Positions 5,116 to 9,584 of a stretch of 9,584 nt of DNA are shown in pieces (within the stretch, counting starts at the first letter, position 1; each line of letters opens with the position of its first letter). The position numbers and the translations under genes were made by a program. Source of the stretch: Coriobacteriia bacterium (lineage in GTDB: Bacteria > Actinomycetota > Coriobacteriia > Coriobacteriales > UBA8131); NCBI GenBank assembly GCA_009781525.1, contig WQXZ01000060.1:1-9584 (forward strand). The letters run 5' to 3'. Below the pieces are notes generated by a model. The model had not been told where the DNA came from and searched no databases. It saw only the letters and a list, made by a program, of their open reading frames with translations.

Positions 5116-5168
5116 GCCCGCCAGCGGGCACCGCCCGCCGCTCGCAAGCCACCTGCAGCTCGCTGCAG
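5116..5168. repeat. two palindromes behind serS
   Basis: GCCCGC-CA-GCGGGC (5116-5129) and CTGCAG-CTCG-CTGCAG (5153-5168) are perfect 6-bp-arm hairpins. The second is two bases from the serS stop codon. Neither has a T-run on the minus strand, so both are weak terminators at best. Confidence 0.5.
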
Positions 5169-5169
5169 C

Positions 5170-6471
5170 CTACAAGCCAGTTATCACCTCAACGCCACCC
5201 ATGTACGGGCGCAGGACCTCGGGCACCACAACACTGCCGTCGGCTTGCTGGTAGTTCTCGATAATCGCAGCCATTGTGCGGCCGACCGCCAGTCCACTGC
5301 CGTTCAGGGTGTGCAACAGGCGACTGCCCTTGAAGCCTTCAGCGGAGCCATCCTGGTACTTGATGTTTGCGCGTCGAGCCTGAAAATCGGTGCAGTTCGA
5401 GCAGCTCGAGATTTCACGATACATACCGAAAGAGGGTAGCCAGACCTCAAGGTCATAGGTCTTTGCAGCAGAGAAACCCAGGTCGCCAGTGCTCAGGCTG
5501 ATAACCCGATATGGTAACCCCAGCAGCTGCAGGATATTCTCGGCATCCTCCACCATCAGCTCCAGCTCGTCATAGCTGCTTTCGGGGCTCGCAAACTTGA
5601 CCATCTCAACCTTGTCAAACTGGTGAACGCGAATCAGTCCGCGGGTATCGCGGCCGGCACTGCCCGCTTCGCGACGGAAGCAAGGCGTGTATGCGGTGTA
5701 GTGCAGCGGCAGCTCTGCTGCGTCAAGCACCTCACCACGATGGATATTGGTCAGCATCACCTCAGCAGTGGGAATCAGGTACAAACCATCAGTGGTCATG
5801 AACTGGTCGTCCGCGAACTTGGGCAGCTGCCCAGTGCCAGTCAGTGTCTCTTCGTTGCCAAGCACCGGCGTCCACCACTCCAGATAGCCGCGCGCAGTGT
5901 GCGTCTCAAGCATGAAGTTAATCAAGGCGCGCTCCAACCGAGCACCCAGCCCGCTGAGCAGAATAAAGCGCGACCGCGCCAGCTTAACTGCCCGCTCAAA
6001 GTCAATAATGCCCAGGTCAGGACCGATGTCCCAGTGAGCTTTCGGCTCAAAGTCAAACTCCGGCGGAGTTCCCCAGCGACGAATCTCAACGTTATCGTTC
6101 TCGTCAACACCAAAGGGAACGCTATGGTCAGGCAGGTTCGGCAACGCCATCACCAGCTCGCTCAGCGCATCCTCGGTCTGGTTCAGAGTCTCTTCTAACC
6201 CAGCGATCTGCTCATTGACCAGACGCATGCTCTCACGCAAAGCCTCCACCTCACTCGCAGCATCGGGGTTGCCGGCTGCCTCACGCATCATCTCGCCGAT
6301 ACGCTTCGACTCGACGTTTCGCTCTGCCTGCAATGCCTCGATGCTGCCGATGGTCTGGCGCCGCGTGGCGTCCAGTGACAGAAAGGCCTGCTTGTCCCAT
6401 GCATACGACCGCGAAGCCATCGCTGCATCAACGATATCTGTGTTCTCGCGAATAAATCTTGTATCCAACAT
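5170..6471 (-). CDS. serS: serine--tRNA ligase
   Basis: Cytoplasmic class II synthetase that charges tRNA(Ser) (and tRNA(Sec) if present) with serine using ATP. Length 433 residues, normal for bacterial SerRS. The N-terminal arm (about 28-105) is rich in charged heptads and forms the antiparallel coiled coil that grips the long variable arm of the tRNA. The catalytic core shows TAE (235-237), motif 2 CFRREAGSAGRDTRGLIR (264-281) with HQFDKVEM after it, and motif 3 LNGSGLAVGRTMAAIIEN (389-406). CAGGAGAG (6485-6478) sits ahead of ATG 6471. The untranslated leader is short and there is no room for a T-box. The gene reads away from a small membrane-protein gene and towards the PFL gene. Confidence 0.99.
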   Translation of the reverse strand: MLDTRFIRENTDIVDAAMASRSYAWDKQAFLSLDATRRQTIGSIEALQAERNVESKRIGEMMREAAGNPDAASEVEALRESMRLVNEQIAGLEETLNQTEDALSELVMALPNLPDHSVPFGVDENDNVEIRRWGTPPEFDFEPKAHWDIGPDLGIIDFERAVKLARSRFILLSGLGARLERALINFMLETHTARGYLEWWTPVLGNEETLTGTGQLPKFADDQFMTTDGLYLIPTAEVMLTNIHRGEVLDAAELPLHYTAYTPCFRREAGSAGRDTRGLIRVHQFDKVEMVKFASPESSYDELELMVEDAENILQLLGLPYRVISLSTGDLGFSAAKTYDLEVWLPSFGMYREISSCSNCTDFQARRANIKYQDGSAEGFKGSRLLHTLNGSGLAVGRTMAAIIENYQQADGSVVVPEVLRPYMGGVEVITGL

Positions 6472-6508
6472 GTTGGCTCTCCTGTATTCAATCGGCTAAG
6501 TTGTTTTA

Positions 6509-6524
6509 AGTATAATGGATTATA
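6509..6524. promoter_or_regulatory. overlapping divergent -10 boxes between serS and the small membrane gene
   Basis: TATAAT (6511-6516, plus) and its mirror TATAAT (6524-6519, minus) form the palindrome TATAAT-GG-ATTATA. A second minus -10 candidate TATACT lies at 6514-6509. Upstream -35 matches are weak on both sides (TTCAAT at 6487-6492, plus; TTCTGT at 6536-6531, minus). The two promoters would overlap, so RNA polymerase could use only one at a time. Confidence 0.45.
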
Positions 6525-6557
6525 CAGTCGACAGAAGCGATAGCCTAAGGAACCCGC

Positions 6558-6710
6558 ATGACCGAAATCATCAACTGGTTAACCAAAACCACCCCCGGCA
6601 TCGCCGTCCTGATTCTAGTTCTGATCGTCGTCTTCATCATTATCGCAGCACTCTCAGAACGCAAAACGCGCAAACTCTTTCCCGACCAAACCAAGCGCAA
6701 AAGCAAGTAG
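6558..6710 (+). CDS. 50-residue single-pass membrane protein
   Basis: ATG at 6558 opens a 50-codon frame ending in TAG at 6708-6710. TAAGGA lies seven bases upstream. The N-terminus (MTEIINWLTKTTPG) is followed by a strongly hydrophobic helix of about 18 residues (14-31, rich in I, L and V). A very basic tail follows (SERKTRKLF...KRKSK), so the tail should be cytoplasmic by the positive-inside rule. No cysteine or enzyme motif is present and no family was recognised. It is divergent from serS. The hydrophobic-then-basic pattern, good ribosome site and upstream TATAAT make it more credible than a chance ORF of this size. Small toxin-like or membrane-complex subunits look similar, but nothing here supports choosing one. 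Confidence 0.6.
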   Translation: MTEIINWLTKTTPGIAVLILVLIVVFIIIAALSERKTRKLFPDQTKRKSK

Positions 6711-6738
6711 CCGACAGTCTTGATTCAAATCAAATTCA

Positions 6739-6755
6739 TGTGGATAAAACCTCGC
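6739..6755 (+). repeat. 17-bp intergenic repeat with DnaA box, copy 2
   Basis: Exact second copy of TGTGGATAAAACCTCGC (first at 3203-3219), again placed between convergent gene ends. It includes the DnaA-box complement TGTGGATAA (6739-6747). Its right part forms the tail of the hairpin at 6745-6770. Confidence 0.8.
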
Positions 6756-6770
6756 TGCTTTTGCAGCGGT
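6745..6770 (-). terminator. probable terminator of the ytxH-PRC operon
   Basis: On the minus strand, past the PRC gene stop, ACC-GCTGC pairs with GCAGC-GA-GGT around an AAAA loop (8 pairs with a two-base bulge) and runs into TTTTA. The U-tract is short. The 6-bp core CGCTGC/GCAGCG (6753-6768) is perfect. On the plus strand it would follow the small membrane gene but lacks a T-run. Confidence 0.5.
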
Positions 6771-6802
6771 ACTTCTTCACCTGGAGCAAGGTTCGGTTTC
6801 GC

Positions 6803-7723
6803 TCACTGGCTTTTGGAAGCTTTTTTGTACTCGTCCTGAAAATCTTTGAACATGCTGCTGGTTCGCTTAAGTTGCCTGCCAACCGCTTTGCCGCCAGCAA
6901 CGGGAAGGCTTTCTGTGCTGTCGGTGCTCACGGTGCTCGCGCTGTCGGCAGCACCCTCGCCTGCTGCAGTGCGGTCATCTGACCTGGACATGCGCTGCTT
7001 TACTCCGCCGATAGCCTGTCCAGCTTTATAGCCTAGCTTTTCAGCACCGTCACCGGTTTTGTCAATCAGATTACCTACTGCTTCGTTGGCTGACTCAGTT
7101 GTGCTTCTGACTGCACTGCCAACCACTGCAGCCTGCTTACCAGCTGCAGATGCCAGGCCACCCTCAAGATCTGGAATCACTGCCCCTGACCGCATTACCA
7201 GGCTAAGGTCAATGTATTTGTCAATAACAGTAAATGGAATCCGCCGTTGACCTACCAGAGCTTTGGCACCCAGGCTAGAACTGACCAGTAGATGATAGGC
7301 TTCCCCATTAGACGAATCATACTCGACGGCATCTATTGTGCCAACTTTATCGCCGTTAGATTCAACAACAGTCATACCCTGCAAGAGCAGGGCGGTCTCC
7401 CAGTTAAGTCCGATGCGCTGGCAGGCTTTGTCGTCCCAACTATCCTTGTCATGCCTGGCAATTACCTTGCCGTCCTCCTCATGCATGCTGTCCAAGGCAA
7501 GAAAAAGGTCAGCTCGTTTGAACATGAATAGCAGGTCTGGACGCTTTACCAAGTAGCCAGCCAGCCGAAAGTCATCTGTATAAAAAACAGGGCGCAGAAT
7601 CTTTCCGATTCTGCGCGAACCGCTTTTCTTTCCTAATACGCGCGTGCCAACTAAATCAGCAGTTGAGCGTATCAGTATCCTTCTTGGTTCTATATTGCTC
7701 AAAAGTCTCTGGTTACCTAGCAA
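6803..7723 (-). CDS. PRC-barrel domain protein
   Basis: 306 residues with two stretches that look like PRC-barrel units: about 20-80 (LVGTRVLGKKSGSRRIGKIL..) and about 112-178 (LQGMTVVESNGDKVGTIDAV..). PRC barrels are small beta folds that often bind partner proteins. The rest (about 190-306) is low-complexity, Ala/Gly/Ser-rich with helical stretches and a lysine-rich end. No signal peptide or membrane helix is seen. The start is uncertain: TTG at 7723 overlaps the end of the ytxH-like gene by 7 nt without a clear ribosome site, and a second in-frame TTG lies at 7702. Translation is probably coupled to the upstream gene. Partnership with the YtxH-like membrane protein is inferred from the overlap. 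A terminator-like hairpin sits at codons 37-47. Confidence 0.85.
   Translation of the reverse strand: MLGNQRLLSNIEPRRILIRSTADLVGTRVLGKKSGSRRIGKILRPVFYTDDFRLAGYLVKRPDLLFMFKRADLFLALDSMHEEDGKVIARHDKDSWDDKACQRIGLNWETALLLQGMTVVESNGDKVGTIDAVEYDSSNGEAYHLLVSSSLGAKALVGQRRIPFTVIDKYIDLSLVMRSGAVIPDLEGGLASAAGKQAAVVGSAVRSTTESANEAVGNLIDKTGDGAEKLGYKAGQAIGGVKQRMSRSDDRTAAGEGAADSASTVSTDSTESLPVAGGKAVGRQLKRTSSMFKDFQDEYKKASKSQ
7582..7616 (-). terminator. terminator-like hairpin inside the PRC gene
   Basis: On the minus strand GCGCAGAATC (7616-7607) and GATTCTGCGC (7601-7592) form a perfect 10-bp stem with a GGAAA loop. Six Ts follow (7587-7582) after CCTG. This is the strongest stem of its kind in the window, yet it lies about 110 nt inside an open reading frame. 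It may give premature termination or pausing, so that less PRC protein than YtxH-like protein is made. The gap before the Ts weakens it. Confidence 0.45.
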
Positions 7724-8403
7724 GCTGGTGCTGGCGCTGGAGGAGCATCAGCTGCCGGAGCCTCAGGTTCTACGAGCGGAATAGAAGGAAATGCTGGTAC
7801 GGGTGCATCTGGAGCTGCTGAGCCTACTGCTGGAATAACCGGTGCAGGCACAGCTGGCGCAGGTGCTACAGCATCTTCAGGCTCTATAACAGCTGTGCTG
7901 TCGTCTTCTGTGTCAAAGACAATAACTACTGCTCCAGGCTCTTCGCCTTCAGCAGCTGCATTTGCCTCAGCTAGTTCAGCGCTCTCGTCTGAGAGTTCGG
8001 TTGCTCGATTCTTCAATGCACTGGCAGCACTGTCAATCTGGCTACGAGCCGCATCAACTACCGAGCTGACTTTCTCAGCGGCAATCGGAATTCTATCGTT
8101 GATAGCATCTCTTGCAGTAGCAGCATTCTTGACAACCTGATCAGCGATCAGGCTGCGAGCACTTTCGATCTTCTCACGCAGTTCATCACTCCGCTGCGTC
8201 ACATTAGCATTAGGTTGAAAACCGGAAACACCTGTTTGTACGCGAGTAACACCCTTGGTGTAGAACTCAGCTCCCTTTCCCCAGTATTCATCGACTTTAT
8301 CTGCTACCAGAGCACGGGTTTCTTCTCCGGAACGCGGCGCAATCAAAACACCAACGACAACACCAACAGCTCCCCCAAACAAAAACGATGTAACCTTGCC
8401 CAT
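7717..8403 (-). CDS. YtxH-like membrane-anchored protein
   Basis: 228 residues. A glycine-rich hydrophobic N-terminal helix (about 5-22, FLFGGAVGVVVGVLIAP) followed by RSGEETR is the signature of YtxH-family proteins, small membrane-anchored proteins often linked to stress or envelope functions. A long helical, coiled-coil-like part follows (about 28-150), then an acidic stretch and a Pro/Ala-rich tail (about 178-228) ending in Cys, probably disordered. The start is taken at ATG 8403 because GGAGGT lies at 8413-8408, four bases before it; the upstream in-frame ATG at 8415 overlaps that ribosome site and lacks its own. It is the first gene of an apparent operon with the PRC-barrel gene. The biochemical role is not known. 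Confidence 0.88.
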   Translation of the reverse strand: MGKVTSFLFGGAVGVVVGVLIAPRSGEETRALVADKVDEYWGKGAEFYTKGVTRVQTGVSGFQPNANVTQRSDELREKIESARSLIADQVVKNAATARDAINDRIPIAAEKVSSVVDAARSQIDSAASALKNRATELSDESAELAEANAAAEGEEPGAVVIVFDTEDDSTAVIEPEDAVAPAPAVPAPVIPAVGSAAPDAPVPAFPSIPLVEPEAPAADAPPAPAPAC

Positions 8404-8407
8404 GTCT

Positions 8408-8413
8408 ACCTCC
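8408..8413 (-). promoter_or_regulatory. ribosome binding site that decides the ytxH start
   Basis: GGAGGT on the minus strand, four bases before ATG 8403. It is embedded in the codons that would follow the alternative ATG at 8415, so initiation at 8403 is strongly preferred. Confidence 0.85.
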
Positions 8414-8442
8414 ATTCAAAGTGATAAGGGCTAATTCAGCTA

Positions 8443-8471
8443 ATTTTACCCTTAATCGGCAAGTGCGTCAT
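8443..8471 (-). promoter_or_regulatory. promoter of the ytxH-PRC operon
   Basis: ATGACG (8471-8466, 4 of 6 to TTGACA), a 17-bp spacer and TAAAAT (8448-8443, 5 of 6) lie about 40 bp ahead of the ytxH-like start. An inverted repeat TAAGGG (8425-8430) with CCCTTA (8449-8454) covers the -10 region and could bind a regulator. Confidence 0.5.
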
Positions 8472-8550
8472 CCTAAACCGCCTATTCTGCTAAACCATCC
8501 TCCAACAAGCCTTTGACAGGAGAGTAAGCTGGGGAGAAACTCTCGTTATT

Positions 8551-8578
8551 AAGAGGCTGCCCTTTCGGACAGCCTCTT
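8551..8578. terminator. hairpin terminator between the surface gene and ytxH operon
   Basis: AAGAGGCTG (8551-8559) and CAGCCTCTT (8570-8578) form a perfect 9-bp stem, with an inner CC/GG pair around TTTC. It lies 48 bp past the surface-protein stop codon and probably ends that transcript. The T-run is better on the plus strand (TTTT, then GTGG, then TTTT) than on the minus strand, so it is oddly oriented for its gene or works in both directions. Confidence 0.6.
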
Positions 8579-8625
8579 TTGTGGTTTTGTGCTTCACACT
8601 AGCTGCGAAATGCTATTTGTGGTCA

Positions 8626-9584
8626 CTACGTTGCGGTTGGCGTTTGCTCTCCTTCGGTAGTAGTACTCCTAGATGAGAGTAGAGTAGAAACCACTCCGAT
8701 AGCAAAGAGAACCGCGTAGATGATCGTTCGTTGGTTAATCATGATCATCGGATTACTCATGTCCTCAGTCAGGAAGAACAAGATGATACCAACGATAGCC
8801 ACAATCACTGTTGCTGCAACCCAGAGCGTATTGTGTTTTGACCGCCTGGTAACAACCATGCGGATGATCGCTACTAAAGCCAAAAGAATACCTGCAATTG
8901 CCAGCAGCAGATTGACCAATGCCCAGGATGCTCCTGATACTGGTGTATCAGGCTTGCCAATCAACGGTGTATCTGGCTCGTCGATTTCTTCTTCGCCATC
9001 GTTTTCGATAGTTTCTTCATCTTTTTCATATTGTGCTGTAATGGTTATGTCTGACTGCGCGTTTGTAAAAGTAGTATCCCAACCAGTGAAGGTATAGCCT
9101 TCGCGAGTCGGAGCTGCAGGTGCCGTAGCATTTCCACCTGATATTACTGTCTGGGTTGAAAGCACCGTACCATCCCAGTCCACGAATGTAACTGTGTAGC
9201 TAATCTCTGCTGGTGGTTGAGGTGTGATAACAGGTTGCGCTTGATTAGCAGTCCAGTTCGCAGTTACGATCACGTTAGCTGTGGGCATGATGAAGCTAGT
9301 TGTTGCCGCATTGGTGTTGGCTAAGGCTGCTCCACCAGCGCTCACAGTCCATCCAGCAAAGGTGTAACCAGTACGCGTTCCAGCAGCGATAGTAACGCGG
9401 CTACCTGCTTCGTAGCTACCTGCACCAGAAGTGGCTGCATAGCTGCTTATGACACTTACTGTGTAGCTCACCTTGTAGCTGTCGTTGGCCGGATAGGTGT
9501 AGGTGAAGCTCACGTCCTCTGTGACCACATGGCCGTAAGGCTCGCTGTCCCAGGCACCGGCATGCTGGCCGTAGCCTGCAGATG
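8626..9584 (-). CDS. surface protein with InlB-type repeats and C-terminal membrane tail (3' part)
   Basis: The frame enters from the right edge and ends at 8626; 318 residues are visible and the start lies outside the window (a GTG at 9528 is only an internal Val codon). Two repeat units end in the GYTF.GW signature (72-78 and 162-168): 58-110 and 128-186, the second of Listeria-Bacteroides (Flg_new/InlB B) type (VTFVDWDGTVLSTQTVISGG..APTREGYTFTGWD). An acidic, proline-containing linker follows (188-216). Then come three hydrophobic helices (about 219-243, 252-271 and 286-303) and a Thr-rich end. No LPXTG motif is seen, so anchoring is by membrane helices. This design is common in large secreted proteins of Coriobacteriia. 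Adhesion or polymer binding is likely but unproven. Confidence 0.9.
   Translation of the reverse strand, partial: SAGYGQHAGAWDSEPYGHVVTEDVSFTYTYPANDSYKVSYTVSVISSYAATSGAGSYEAGSRVTIAAGTRTGYTFAGWTVSAGGAALANTNAATTSFIMPTANVIVTANWTANQAQPVITPQPPAEISYTVTFVDWDGTVLSTQTVISGGNATAPAAPTREGYTFTGWDTTFTNAQSDITITAQYEKDEETIENDGEEEIDEPDTPLIGKPDTPVSGASWALVNLLLAIAGILLALVAIIRMVVTRRSKHNTLWVAATVIVAIVGIILFFLTEDMSNPMIMINQRTIIYAVLFAIGVVSTLLSSRSTTTEGEQTPTAT

Noticed and set aside
5017..5439. plus-strand ORFs with Arg/Pro/Ala-rich content over the repeat spacer and the serS 3' end
   Set aside because: Low-complexity translation of tandem repeats plus antisense of serS; no ribosome site.
6472..6557. T-box leader for serS
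   Set aside because: Only 86 bp separate serS from the divergent ATG, too short for a T-box, and no T-box core is present.
6786..6826. plus-strand terminator GCTT-TTGG-AAGC followed by six Ts for the small membrane gene
   Set aside because: The stem is only four base pairs and the sequence also encodes the lysine-rich end of the PRC protein, so it is not counted as a terminator.
8500..8580. plus-strand small RNA with TTGACA (8513-8518) and the 8551-8578 terminator
   Set aside because: No -10 box at acceptable spacing; the product would be very short and the hairpin is explained as the end of the surface-protein transcript.

Overview
This window looks like ordinary chromosome from a Gram-positive actinobacterium. 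The best guess is a Coriobacteriia/Eggerthellales-type anaerobe of roughly 50% GC. That guess rests on a YtxH plus PRC-barrel gene pair, a surface protein with InlB-type repeats and a multi-helix C-terminal membrane tail, a K+-dependent membrane pyrophosphatase, and a DUF711 'PFL family' protein. It is an inference from gene content, not a database match.

Layout from left to right. A possible partial small ORF runs off the left edge (1-88, minus). hppA, the ion-pumping membrane pyrophosphatase, follows (141-2240, minus). hppA is preceded by a leader of about 200 nt with its own promoter (2444-2472), two short SD-equipped mini-ORFs (one very rich in tyrosine codons), a set of mutually exclusive hairpins and an intrinsic terminator. 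Divergent from it is a TetR-family regulator (2570-3172, plus) with a palindrome inside its promoter. Then comes 480 bp without a gene. It holds a long-loop inverted repeat containing a consensus DnaA box, a G-rich strand, a 199-bp element with long terminal inverted repeats and a perfect 34-bp internal palindrome (MITE-like), and a GC-rich palindromic stretch.

The PFL/DUF711 gene (3653-5017) and serS (5170-6471) are co-directional on the minus strand, separated by a GC-rich tandem-repeat spacer. Divergent from serS is a 50-residue single-helix membrane protein (6558-6710, plus). The ytxH-like and PRC-barrel genes (8403-6803, minus) overlap by 7 nt if the TTG start is used and form an apparent two-gene operon. 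That operon has an upstream promoter, a downstream hairpin and an unexpected terminator-like hairpin inside the second gene. The right edge holds the 3' part of a surface protein gene (8626-9584, minus).

The most interesting material is non-coding: the hppA leader, which has the architecture of an attenuator and may be controlled by tyrosine-codon translation or by a ligand-binding pseudoknot, and the palindromic MITE-like element. Everything was read by eye; no folding, homology or family search was run.
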